Source: Argonema galeatum A003/A1
GTDB lineage: Bacteria; Cyanobacteriota; Cyanobacteriia; Cyanobacteriales; Aerosakkonemataceae
Assembly (NCBI RefSeq): GCF_023333595.1
Contig: NZ_JAIQZM010000027.1
Span: forward strand, 33,841-97,840
Length of the DNA stretch: 64,000 bases
Direction: 5' to 3'
This document shows positions 18,034-26,276 of the stretch, one piece after another. The notes below the pieces were generated by a model. That model ran no database searches and was not told the origin of the DNA. It saw only the letters and a list, made by a program, of their open reading frames with translations. Numbering within the stretch: position 1 is the first letter of the stretch; every line of letters begins with the position of its first letter. Position numbers and translations under genes: made by a program.

Positions 18034-19149
18034 ATGAACTGGTGGCAGAAATTAAAAAAGAATCCTCTAGCTCGTTTGGGAGCTTTGTTACTGTTAGTTT
18101 TCTATTTGGCAGTAATTGCGGCTGATTTTGTCGCACCTTATGATGCTTATGCGTCTCAGCCTAATGGTTCGCTATTGCCACCGACGCAGATTTATTTGAA
18201 AACGCCAGAGGGAAAGTTTATCGGCCCTCATGTCTATCCTACTACTCAAGGGCCGGTAGAGCTTACGACAGGCGATCGCAAATTAATTGTAGATTGGCAA
18301 AAACCCTCACCTCTAAGCCTATTTGTTCAGGGGCCAACTTACTATTTGTTTCGGCTGAGCCTGCCAATACCACCCAAATTTGAAGAAGTAGAAATTTTTG
18401 GGGGTATTCCCTGCAATTGGCATCTATTCGGCACAGATGGGTCAGCCAAGTTTAACCTTTTGGGTACTGACGAACAGGGACGCGACCAGTTTACTCGTCT
18501 AGTACATGGAGGACGGATTAGCCTGAGCATTGGCTGGGTAGGAGTTGCCATTTCCTTTCCCTTGGGGATACTCTTCGGTGGGATTTCTGGCTATTTTGGT
18601 GGCTGGATTGACAGCATTTTGATGCGTTTCGTGGAAGTGCTGATGAGCATTCCCAGCATCTATCTCCTAGTCGCCCTCGCCGCAGTGTTACCGCCGGGAC
18701 TCAGCAGCGCCCAGCGGTTTCTCTTAATTGTGTTCATCACCGCATTCATTGGCTGGGCAGGGTTGGCACGAGTGATCCGGGGACAAGTGCTGTCAATTAA
18801 AGAACGAGAATTTGTACAAGCGTCACGAGCTATGGGCGGCAACCCTATTTACATCATCATCCGCCACGTCTTGCCCCAGACGGCTACTTACGTAATTATC
18901 TCCGCCACCTTAGCAGTTCCTGGTTTTATCGGCGCTGAATCGGTTCTCAGCTTAATCGGACTCGGAATCCAGCAGCCCGATCCTTCTTGGGGAAATATGT
19001 TATCTCTGGCGACCAACGCTTCTATTTTGGTGCTACAACCTTGGCTAATTTGGCCGCCAGCATTGCTGATTGTCCTCACAGTCTTGGCTTTTAACCTACT
19101 GGGAGATGGTTTGCGAGATGCTCTCGATCCTCGCAGCCAGCAGCGTTAG
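18034..19149 (+). CDS. Peptide-type ABC transporter permease (OppC/DppC family)
   Basis: 371 residues. TM1 (about 14-33) is followed by a large loop of about 120 residues, then five more membrane segments. The permease (EAA) motif is EFVQASRAMGGNPIYIIIRHVLPQ near residue 265, where the ATPase docks. The signature LLGTDEQGRDQFTRLVHGGRISLSIG is characteristic of DppC/OppC. The family imports peptides or nickel from a periplasmic binding protein. No ATPase, second permease or binding protein is adjacent, so it works with genes elsewhere, which is normal in cyanobacteria. The substrate is unknown. Confidence 0.92.
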   Translation: MNWWQKLKKNPLARLGALLLLVFYLAVIAADFVAPYDAYASQPNGSLLPPTQIYLKTPEGKFIGPHVYPTTQGPVELTTGDRKLIVDWQKPSPLSLFVQGPTYYLFRLSLPIPPKFEEVEIFGGIPCNWHLFGTDGSAKFNLLGTDEQGRDQFTRLVHGGRISLSIGWVGVAISFPLGILFGGISGYFGGWIDSILMRFVEVLMSIPSIYLLVALAAVLPPGLSSAQRFLLIVFITAFIGWAGLARVIRGQVLSIKEREFVQASRAMGGNPIYIIIRHVLPQTATYVIISATLAVPGFIGAESVLSLIGLGIQQPDPSWGNMLSLATNASILVLQPWLIWPPALLIVLTVLAFNLLGDGLRDALDPRSQQR

Positions 19150-19201
19150 TCATTAGTTATTAGTCATTAGTCATTGGTTAACAACAAAGGACTAATATAC
19201 A

Positions 19202-19283
19202 TCTCCAGAAATTAAAGGTGCGTTACCTGTAACCGTTGTAGAGACGTTGCATGCAACGTCTCTACATTCTTTCAAAGGAGATG
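19202..19283. repeat. 82-bp palindrome-bearing repeat, copy 1
   Basis: Nearly identical to 56556-56637, with differences only around positions 35-37 and one base near the end. The ends TCTCC and GGAGA are inverted, and the core TAGAGACGTTGCATGCAACG begins a perfect palindrome. It sits between the permease gene and the 3' end of prs. Confidence 0.9.
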
Positions 19284-19295
19284 ACCAATGACTAA

Positions 19296-20312
19296 TTAGT
19301 GAAACATACTGCTGACAGAACTATCTTCGTGAATTCGCCAGATAGTCTCGCCCAATACATTGGCAACTGAAAGCACCGTCAGTTGTTCAAAGCGAGCTGC
19401 TTCCGAAACCGGAATCGTATTCGTCACAATCACTTCTTCAAACAAACCGCTCGATAGCCGTTCAGTTGCAGGGGGCGAAAACACCGCATGAGTCGCACAG
19501 GCGTAAACCTGACGGGCTCCTTCCTCTCGGAGCAAGCGGGCTCCTTCTGTAATGGTGCCGCCCGTGTCGATCATGTCATCCACTAATACCGCTGTTTTAC
19601 CAGCGACATCGCCAATGACATTCAAAACTTCGGCCACGTTATGGGCCTGACGGCGTTTATCGATAATTGCTAGCGGGGCGTCGTTGAGCTTTTTGGCAAA
19701 AGCCCTAGCTCTAGCCACACCGCCCACATCCGGCGAGACAACAACGATATCGGTTAGTTGTTTGCTTTCTAGGTAATCGAGGATTACCGGCGAACTGTAG
19801 ACGTGATCGAAGGGAATATCGAAATAGCCTTGAATCTGGGCTGAGTGCAAATCCATTGCCAGAACGCGATCGGCCCCAGCCTCGGTAATCAGGTTGGCAA
19901 CCAGCTTGGCTGTAATTGACTCTCGCCCTGCTGTTTTGCGATCGGCCCGGGCATACCCATAATAAGGAATCACTGCGGTGATTTGCCTTGCCGAAGCCCG
20001 ACGACAGGCATCAATCATAATTAGCAATTCCATCAGGTGATCGTTCACAGGGCGGCAACTTGGCTGAATCAAGTAAACATCGCAACCGCGAATTGATTCC
20101 TGAATTTGGATGTAAATTTCTCCATCGGCAAAATGCTTATGGATCATCGGCCCAAGATCCATACCCAGGTAACGAGCAATTTCCTGAGCAAGTGGCACAT
20201 TAGCTGAGCCAGAAAACAATCTCAGGCGATTGTTAGCACAGAGTACCTGTGGCGTCGGCTGAAGCGTCAAAGTGGCAGAACGGATCACAGCAGACCCTCG
20301 AAGCGTGTTCAT
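19296..20312 (-). CDS. prs: Ribose-phosphate pyrophosphokinase
   Basis: 338 residues, including an N-terminal extension of about 25 relative to typical bacterial PRPP synthases. It makes PRPP from ribose-5-phosphate and ATP for nucleotide, His and Trp synthesis. Visible motifs are RLFSGSANVPLAQEIARYLG, FADGEIYIQIQESIRGCDVY, the ATP-binding PYYGYARADRK, the metal/PRPP motif VLVDDMIDTGGTI near 240 and the flexible loop with DKRRQAHNVAEV. An in-frame internal start near VLCANNRL would shorten it to family length, but no better ribosome site is seen. It is a stand-alone gene. Confidence 0.97.
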   Translation of the reverse strand: MNTLRGSAVIRSATLTLQPTPQVLCANNRLRLFSGSANVPLAQEIARYLGMDLGPMIHKHFADGEIYIQIQESIRGCDVYLIQPSCRPVNDHLMELLIMIDACRRASARQITAVIPYYGYARADRKTAGRESITAKLVANLITEAGADRVLAMDLHSAQIQGYFDIPFDHVYSSPVILDYLESKQLTDIVVVSPDVGGVARARAFAKKLNDAPLAIIDKRRQAHNVAEVLNVIGDVAGKTAVLVDDMIDTGGTITEGARLLREEGARQVYACATHAVFSPPATERLSSGLFEEVIVTNTIPVSEAARFEQLTVLSVANVLGETIWRIHEDSSVSSMFH

Positions 20313-20528
20313 TGAGATCTTATCATTCTATTTTGCCCATATTCTCTATAATTTTTGTTTAAGTTAGCGGCTTTATATTGTTTCTCGTTAATTACCTCTA
20401 GTTGGGGTATAAGGGACGGGTTTTACGGATAGCCTTTCAGGAAAAGAGATTATTGTTGAAGACGGGTTCGCTCGATCTCCGTTAAACCACTTAGATTTAT
20501 CCTAAAACCCGCCGCTACTCTCCTTAAG

Positions 20529-20664
20529 GTCAATCGATTTTAGATTTTGGATTTTGGATTTTGGATTGACCCCCAGACGGTTGTTCTGTAGCTCTGCAAT
20601 ACTCAAAAGGTTTTTTTCTTGTCCACGACTGAAAGTGGGGGGCTTAAGACCTTTTTGGTTTTCG
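20529..20664. repeat. About 137-nt structured repeat, copy B
   Basis: Partner of 15334-15472, starting with GTCAATCGAT and ending TTGGTTTTCG. It lies about 90 bp left of the hairpin that borders the tnpB element, so a link with that element is possible but copy A has none. GATTTTG-type heptamers fill the left part. Confidence 0.75.
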
Positions 20665-20755
20665 ATCGAACAATCAAGTGAATTGCAGACCGCTAAAAGC
20701 CAACTCTAGATTAGTGGCAAGACCAAAATAATTTAACTACTCGCTCCTGTTGTCC

Positions 20756-20787
20756 CCCGCTATAACTGTACCCAGTTTAGCGGCGGG
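20756..20787. repeat. Hairpin bordering the tnpB element on the left
   Basis: CCGCTATAACTG pairs with CAGTTTAGCGG around a TACC loop. Its layout (CTATAA in one arm, TTTAG in the other) is the same as the right-end hairpin at 22109-22140. It could be the left end or a relic right end of an earlier copy. Confidence 0.6.
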
Positions 20788-20874
20788 ATGAAAGGCAGGG
20801 AGATTGTAGGCTTCGCCGTGAGCCTCAGCCGAACGGTACGGAAATCTCCAAATCTTTATCTTTGTAGCTGTTTT

Positions 20875-20909
20875 ACTGTCATGTGTATAATACAGTAAGG
20901 AGGTAATGA
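20875..20909 (+). promoter_or_regulatory. tnpB promoter -10 and ribosome binding site
   Basis: TATAAT at 20885-20890 is followed by AAGGAGG about 8 nt before the ATG at 20911. This is the strongest Shine-Dalgarno sequence noticed in the window. No good -35 box was identified. Confidence 0.55.
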
Positions 20910-20910
20910 G

Positions 20911-22134
20911 ATGCTGCATACTGCCGTCAAGGTTCGACTTTATCCAACATTAGAGCAACAAACCACACTGTCTCAGCATTTTGGCTGTGCCAGATGGTGG
21001 TGGAACTATGCTCTAAACAAGTCAATTGAGACTTACAAAGAAACGGGTAAAAGCCTTGGTCAGTCAGCACTCAATGCCTTTCTACCAAAACTCAAGAAAG
21101 CCGAGGAAACACTTTGGTTGTCTGAATGTTATAGCCAAGTTTTGCAAGCAACAACGCTCAACCTAACAACTGCCTATAAAAACTTTTTTGCAGGTCGTGC
21201 TAGGTTCCCGCGTTACAAGTCAAAGCATGGTAAGCAATCAATTCAGTATCCTCAAAATGTCTTGGTACTTGATGGGTTTGTTCAGTTTCCAGGTAAAGTT
21301 GGCAAAGTTAAAGCCAAGCTACACAGGAACATAGAAGGAACAATCAAAACCGTAACGGTTAGCTTAGATCCTTCAGGGAAATACTTTGCCTCAATATTGA
21401 CGGAGAGTGAAGGCGACAATCCGATTGTTTCAATTGAAGGCAAAGTAATTGGGATTGACTTGGGATTGACTCATTTTGCTATTACGAGTAATGGCTGCAA
21501 AGTCTCCAAGTATGATAACCCTAAGCATCTAGCCAAACACGAGAAAAACCTCAAACGCAAGCAACAAAAACTAGCTAAAAAACAGAAAGGAAGTAATTCA
21601 AGGAACAAAGCAAAAAAGACTGTAGCCGCATTGTACGAACGGGTAACTAAATCCCGTCAGGATTTTCTACATAAGCTTTCACGAAAGCTCGTCAATGAAA
21701 ACCAAGTTGTCGTAGTAGAGAATCTTAATGTCAAAGGCATGGTACGCAATCACAATTTAGCTAAAGCCATATCTGATGCGGGATGGGGAATATTCGTCAA
21801 TTTCCTAGCTTACAAGCTAGAGAAAAAAGGTGGCAAGTTGGTTGAAATTGACCGTTGGTTCCCCAGCTCCAAGCTCTGCTCTAATTGCTATTACCAGATT
21901 GATAAGTTACCGCTTGATATTAGGGAGTGGACTTGTCCTAATTGCGGTACTCGTCACGACCGTGATGGTAATGCAGCAACAAATATTAGAGCGGAGGGCA
22001 TCAGGATACTACAGACGGATGGAACAGCCGTTTCTGCTAACGGAGGGGAAGTAAGACCAAAGATGGGACGCAAGTCTGTTCTGAGGCATTCCTCTGTGAT
22101 GTTAGAAGCCCACACTATAATCGCTTCGATTTAG
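20911..22134 (+). CDS. tnpB: TnpB, RNA-guided nuclease of an IS200/IS605-type element
   Basis: 407 residues. The N-terminal helix-turn-helix/WED part is VKVRLYPTLEQQTTLSQHFG with ARWWWNYALN. RuvC-like motifs are GIDLGLTHFAITSNG (catalytic Asp near 187), VVVENLNVKGM (catalytic Glu near 270) and the Asp of HDRDGNAATNI near 350. A four-cysteine zinc ribbon (CSNC...CPNC) lies between the last two. TnpB proteins are known to cut DNA guided by a right-end RNA. No TnpA transposase gene is adjacent, so the element is non-autonomous or immobile. The full length and intact catalytic residues suggest an active nuclease. Confidence 0.95.
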   Translation: MLHTAVKVRLYPTLEQQTTLSQHFGCARWWWNYALNKSIETYKETGKSLGQSALNAFLPKLKKAEETLWLSECYSQVLQATTLNLTTAYKNFFAGRARFPRYKSKHGKQSIQYPQNVLVLDGFVQFPGKVGKVKAKLHRNIEGTIKTVTVSLDPSGKYFASILTESEGDNPIVSIEGKVIGIDLGLTHFAITSNGCKVSKYDNPKHLAKHEKNLKRKQQKLAKKQKGSNSRNKAKKTVAALYERVTKSRQDFLHKLSRKLVNENQVVVVENLNVKGMVRNHNLAKAISDAGWGIFVNFLAYKLEKKGGKLVEIDRWFPSSKLCSNCYYQIDKLPLDIREWTCPNCGTRHDRDGNAATNIRAEGIRILQTDGTAVSANGGEVRPKMGRKSVLRHSSVMLEAHTIIASI

Positions 22135-22160
22135 TGTGGGTAGTTCACATATGTTTGCAC
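22000..22160 (+). ncRNA. Candidate omega-RNA (reRNA) at the tnpB right end
   Basis: In IS200/IS605 elements the guide RNA overlaps the 3' end of tnpB and reaches past the right end. Here the right-end hairpin (22109-22140) overlaps the stop codon, and the next 16-20 nt would be the guide. This is inferred from family knowledge; the 5' limit is arbitrary. Confidence 0.4.
22109..22140. repeat. Right-end hairpin of the tnpB element
   Basis: CCCACACTA (22109-22117) pairs with TAGTGTGGG (22132-22140). The inner ATCG/CGAT extends the stem with one bulge and a CTT loop. It overlaps the tnpB stop codon and is followed by TAGTTCACA. This is the typical subterminal hairpin of IS200/IS605 right ends. 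Confidence 0.8.
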
Positions 22161-22339
22161 AAATCGTCAAGTTTATCTGCGAAAATCCTTGAAAAAGGTA
22201 ATCTAGGAGATTGAGCGGCCTGAAGGAGATACATAATAGTCGTTAACGCGCACCCTACGCTCTAGCTCTATGACGGTTAAGCTAAAATGCTTCCAGTCAA
22301 GAATTTCCTCTTAACCCTGTGCCCACCGATTAAACCGCG

Positions 22340-24322
22340 ATGCAACCACCGCTTCCCATTGGGACTGTTCTGCAAAACCGCTACCACTTGGCTAAAATTT
22401 TGGGTCAGGGGGGGTTTGGACGGACTTATCTGGCAGAAGATCGGGGGCGCTTTAACGAACCTTGCGCTCTTAAGGAATTAATTCCGCCTCAGACGAATGC
22501 CCACTCTCTGGAGAAGTGCAAGGAACTTTTCCAAAGAGAAGCTACCATACTTTATCAAGTTCAGCATCCGCAAATTCCTCAGTTCCGCGCCACGTTTGAG
22601 CAAGATGGGCGGTTGTTTCTAGTGCAGGAGTATGTGGAAGGGAAAACTTATCGCACTCTGCTTCAGGAACGCAGGTTGCAGGGGAAAAGATTTTCGGAAA
22701 CGGAGATTGTGCAACTATTGCAGCAACTGCTGCCGGTGTTAAACCACATCCACGGCAAGGGAATTATTCACCGAGATATCTCGCCAGACAATATCATACT
22801 GCGCGATCGCGATCGCTTACCCGTGCTGATTGACTTCGGCGTAGTCAAGGAACTGGTAACCCGGTTTCAGTATAGTTCTACACCACCAGCAACAATGGTG
22901 GGAAAAATGGGCTATGCGCCCTTGGAACAAATGCAAACCGGCAGGGCTTACCCCAGCAGCGACCTTTACGCTCTAGGTGTCACGGCTGTAGTTTTGCTTA
23001 CCAGTCAATCTCCGCAGGTATTATTTGATGAAGCGACGCTGAGCTGGAATTGGTATCGGTGGATACCGCCGATTAACTCTGGCCTGACAGAAGTGTTGAA
23101 TCGGATGTTAAGTTATAGAGCGAGCGATCGCTACCAAGATGCCCGTGAAGTGGGTCGGGCGCTTACCGACGCCTTAAATGCCCAGCCCCAAGAAAAGCCA
23201 CCACAGGCAAATACGCCTCCAAACCGTAATATTTCCCAGATGCAGACTGTCGCAGTCGGAGGTCGTCCTGAAGCTAGGCCAGCAGTTCCCCCCGCCGTAC
23301 AGAGCGGGCAAACCCCACCCCCACCCCCAGAAAACCAGACGCACTCCCATAAGCCTGCTCCTGTCACTATACCGACTAATAACTCAATTTGGGATAATCC
23401 TTGGGCGATCGCCATTGTAGGTATGAGCTTAGCAATATTAGCCGGTGTCGGATCTTGGGCATTGGTAAGCTACGTCCTCAACCGTCAAGTGCGGGTGCAA
23501 ACTTCTACGCCGCCGCCCTCACCAGCACAGATATTTTCTAATAGCGACAACCCTTCCCTAACAACCCCAGAAACTTCCACTCCTACACCCAGTCCAGAAC
23601 CCGTCACCTACACCAAGCGCCTCGACGTAGTAGAAGGTGACAATTTTTCTATTTCAGATAAGCTGAAAGCCAACGCCACTGTTAACTATATGGTGACTGG
23701 GGAACAAGGACAAAAATTAAGTGCATCTTTGGAAAAAGAAGGTGTTTTGATGACGGTTCTAGGGCCAAATGAAGAACCAGTGAACAACAAGTCGAAGCGA
23801 GTGAGGCGCTGGGAAGGTACGCTTCCTTTTGATGGAAATTATGTTATTCAGTTAGTTACAATTAAAGGAGTTCAAGAAAGTGAATATAAGCTAGATCTGC
23901 GTCTAACCAACCCAGAACCAACCCCAACTCCCACACCGACAGATACACCGACAGATACACCAACGCCTACGCCGACAGATACGCCGATACCCAGTGACAG
24001 TCCATCTCCGAGTGCGGCAATTGATGCCGAACCGCTCGATTTTCCTGATGGTGCAACGGGTACGCAGATTTTTTCTGGTGAGACAAATCCCCAGAAGATT
24101 AAGCGCTATCTGGTAAATGTCCAGTCGGGTCAAATATTGAGTGTGAGAGTTCAAAACGGAGAAGCTACATTGGATATTCGATCTCCAAATGGTGAACTGG
24201 TGGAAAATGCCACTGGGCTTGGAGAATGGGAGGCAAAAGTAGATGATGCAGGTGAATATCAAATCGATGTAAGGGCAAATAAAAAAACAAAATTTTCGGT
24301 CGATATTAGTATTCGCAATTAA
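22340..24322 (+). CDS. Membrane-anchored Ser/Thr protein kinase
   Basis: 660 residues. The kinase domain spans about 10-275: glycine loop ILGQGGFGRTYLAED, Lys in ALKELI, catalytic HRDISPDNII, metal motif DFG (LIDFGVVKEL) and APLEQ. The usual HRDxK lysine is Ser here, a variant I have seen in other cyanobacterial kinases. A Pro-rich linker leads to one membrane helix (about 352-377, WAIAIVGMSLAILAGVGSWAL). The outer part has two PPC-like beta domains (about 430-530 and 570-660) separated by a PT/DTP-repeat stretch. It may sense external ligands, but nothing in the neighbourhood identifies a target. Confidence 0.9.
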   Translation: MQPPLPIGTVLQNRYHLAKILGQGGFGRTYLAEDRGRFNEPCALKELIPPQTNAHSLEKCKELFQREATILYQVQHPQIPQFRATFEQDGRLFLVQEYVEGKTYRTLLQERRLQGKRFSETEIVQLLQQLLPVLNHIHGKGIIHRDISPDNIILRDRDRLPVLIDFGVVKELVTRFQYSSTPPATMVGKMGYAPLEQMQTGRAYPSSDLYALGVTAVVLLTSQSPQVLFDEATLSWNWYRWIPPINSGLTEVLNRMLSYRASDRYQDAREVGRALTDALNAQPQEKPPQANTPPNRNISQMQTVAVGGRPEARPAVPPAVQSGQTPPPPPENQTHSHKPAPVTIPTNNSIWDNPWAIAIVGMSLAILAGVGSWALVSYVLNRQVRVQTSTPPPSPAQIFSNSDNPSLTTPETSTPTPSPEPVTYTKRLDVVEGDNFSISDKLKANATVNYMVTGEQGQKLSASLEKEGVLMTVLGPNEEPVNNKSKRVRRWEGTLPFDGNYVIQLVTIKGVQESEYKLDLRLTNPEPTPTPTPTDTPTDTPTPTPTDTPIPSDSPSPSAAIDAEPLDFPDGATGTQIFSGETNPQKIKRYLVNVQSGQILSVRVQNGEATLDIRSPNGELVENATGLGEWEAKVDDAGEYQIDVRANKKTKFSVDISIRN

Positions 24323-24391
24323 CACAAGGGTCATTGGAAAAGGGAAGATTTGAGATTGCCGATTTAAATCTTAAATCTGAAATTAGTAACC

Positions 24392-24442
24392 CAATGACAA
24401 CTGACAACTGACAACTGACCACTGATCACTGACAATTGACTA
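24392..24442. repeat. Heptanucleotide tandem repeat before bioD
   Basis: CAACTGA/CCACTGA units fill the gap up to the bioD ATG, as before the DUF3288 gene. Confidence 0.85.
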
Positions 24443-25123
24443 ATGAACGCACTCCTGATTTCTGCAACTGATACAAACGCCGGAAAAACAGTTTTGACAG
24501 CAGCGCTAGCGGCTTATTTGCAAACTTACCGTTCTTCTGAAAGTGTGGGAATTTTAAAGCCAATTCAGACAGGAGTAGGCGATCGCGAACTGTATAGCCA
24601 GCTATTTGCCCTAAATCAATCTTTAGATGAAATTACACCGCTTTACTTCCAGGCACCCCTAGCGCCTCCAGTGGCGGCAGAAAGAGAAGGCAGCTGGGTT
24701 GATTTGAAACGAGCTTGGCGGGCTATGATAAGTTTGGGACAGCAGCGAGATTGGGTTTTGGTGGAAGCTTTGGGCGGACTGGGAACGCCGGTGACTCACG
24801 AACTCACAGTTGCAGATGTGGCTAGAGATTGGGCGTTACCGACAGTTTTGGTGGTGCCAGTAAGATTGGGCTGTTTAGGGCAAGTTGTCGCCAATGTTGC
24901 TCTCGCCCGTCAGTCAAAAGTTAACCTCAAGGGTATTGTTCTCAATTGCGTTACAGCTTGTTCGGATGGGGAAATTGCCGATTTTGCACCAATTGATTTG
25001 ATCCAGTCTTTGACAAATACGCTAGTTTTAGGTATAATACCGCATCTAGACGATCCGACTGATATCGCTAAACTGGCTCAAGTTGCTTCCAATCTAGATC
25101 TAGAACGGCTGATGCCATTTTGA
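24443..25123 (+). CDS. bioD: Dethiobiotin synthetase
   Basis: 226 residues, the usual BioD length. It closes the ureido ring of dethiobiotin from diaminopelargonic acid, CO2 and ATP in biotin synthesis, in the cytosol. The P-loop is ISATDTNAGKTVLTAAL at the N-terminus. KPIQTGVGD near residue 40 and VEALGGLGTPVTHELTVADVA near 107 are the Mg/ATP and substrate regions. Other biotin genes are not nearby. The start follows directly on heptamer repeats without a clear ribosome site. Confidence 0.93.
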   Translation: MNALLISATDTNAGKTVLTAALAAYLQTYRSSESVGILKPIQTGVGDRELYSQLFALNQSLDEITPLYFQAPLAPPVAAEREGSWVDLKRAWRAMISLGQQRDWVLVEALGGLGTPVTHELTVADVARDWALPTVLVVPVRLGCLGQVVANVALARQSKVNLKGIVLNCVTACSDGEIADFAPIDLIQSLTNTLVLGIIPHLDDPTDIAKLAQVASNLDLERLMPF

Positions 25124-25192
25124 GTTTGGGTAGCGTGTTAACCTGGAAAAAGCAGAAAGCATCAATGTGGCTTAAGTGGGCGGCGATCGGCA

Positions 25193-25963
25193 ATGAGCAA
25201 ACAGGTAAAATCGAGTGCTACTGGCTCTAACGCTGGTGCTAAAGGATTCTCCAAAGAATCAACTTTCGATCGACAAAAATCACCGACTTCTCAGCAACAA
25301 TCAGCCAATTCGGTCATTGCTGTACCCCCTGTGCTGCCTTCATCTGGAGAAGGTAGTATTAATATTACGTTTTCGGCAGTAATGCTAAATTTACAGATAA
25401 CAACGCTGCTTGGAGTAATCACTGAAGCAGCCAAGCAAATTGAATCTTATACCTCTCAACTTAATGAACTTGCCCCTACTGTAGCGCAAGAAGTATTAAT
25501 AACTGATTCAAAAAAAATTATCGATTATATAAATATATTGATCCAGGCTAAAGCTTTGGTAGCAGGTATGCTTTCCTGGATGGCTGTGGTAGCAAGTATA
25601 GCTCATCATCTGGTCGTGAGTTTAGAGGAGCATTTACCTGATGAGCTAATTAATGAGATCGAAACTTCTCTTTCTGCTATTAGTAGTACCTGTGATGCAG
25701 CTTTGACTAGCATTCCGAGTAACTCCATATTAGGAATAACTTTGGCTCCCGACCAAAAGCTAGTTTCAGAGACAAAAGCTATTATATCTGATGTATTTTT
25801 AAGGATAGAAAAGATTAAACAGGAAAACGAAGAAGCTAATCAAGATTGGGGCGCAGTTGAACAAAAAGCATACGAGAGAATTCTGGAAGACAGCAGCAGA
25901 AATGTTTCAAAAGAAGAATTTTTGAGTTGGCTGTCAGACTTGGAGCAGGGGCATGACGTTTAA
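25193..25963 (+). CDS. Unrecognised 256-residue partner of a RelE-like toxin
   Basis: The N-terminal 65 residues are Ser/Gln-rich and look disordered. Residues about 75-190 are helical, with a hydrophobic segment near 122-150 (IQAKALVAGMLSWMAVVASIAHHLVV) that may be a membrane helix or a buried coiled coil. The C-terminal 50 residues are acidic and helical (AYERILEDSSRNVSKEEFLSWLSDLEQGHDV), like the toxin-wrapping tail of type II antitoxins. It overlaps the toxin start by 11 bp, so the two are translationally coupled. It is much longer than usual RelB/Phd antitoxins, and no known family was recognised. Confidence 0.6.
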   Translation: MSKQVKSSATGSNAGAKGFSKESTFDRQKSPTSQQQSANSVIAVPPVLPSSGEGSINITFSAVMLNLQITTLLGVITEAAKQIESYTSQLNELAPTVAQEVLITDSKKIIDYINILIQAKALVAGMLSWMAVVASIAHHLVVSLEEHLPDELINEIETSLSAISSTCDAALTSIPSNSILGITLAPDQKLVSETKAIISDVFLRIEKIKQENEEANQDWGAVEQKAYERILEDSSRNVSKEEFLSWLSDLEQGHDV

Positions 25964-26246
25964 AGTAGAATTCCATCCTAAAGCTGAAAAGGAAGCAAAA
26001 GAAATGCTAACCATAAACTCTGAGGTTGCCCCTCAATTTCGTAAGTACCTGGAGACTTTGGGCGAGGAACCTTATAAGTTTCCTAAAAAGAAAGTAAAAC
26101 TTAAATCCTGTAGAGCTTTAAACTTTCAAGGAAAAGGTAATGCTTGGCGTTTGATTTTTAGAATTATTGAGTCTAGAGATACAGTAGAAATATTAGCGAT
26201 TGGAATCCATGATGATGCTTATAGTTCAGCCGAAAGGCGTGTTTGA
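25953..26246 (+). CDS. RelE/ParE-like toxin (type II TA)
   Basis: 97 residues with the compact RelE/ParE pattern: FKVEFHPKAEKEAKEML at the N-terminus, VKLKSCRALNFQGKGNAWRLIFRI in the middle (basic strand, Arg of WRLIFRI) and ILAIGIHDDAYSSAERRV at the C-terminus. RelE members cleave mRNA on ribosomes; ParE members attack gyrase. Which applies cannot be decided. It overlaps the preceding gene by 11 bp, the arrangement of an antitoxin-toxin operon. A similar 'phage-derived Gp49-like' fold is an alternative. Confidence 0.72.
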   Translation: MTFKVEFHPKAEKEAKEMLTINSEVAPQFRKYLETLGEEPYKFPKKKVKLKSCRALNFQGKGNAWRLIFRIIESRDTVEILAIGIHDDAYSSAERRV

Positions 26247-26276
26247 ATTGCAGTTAATTTTTAGGTTGCCAGAAAA

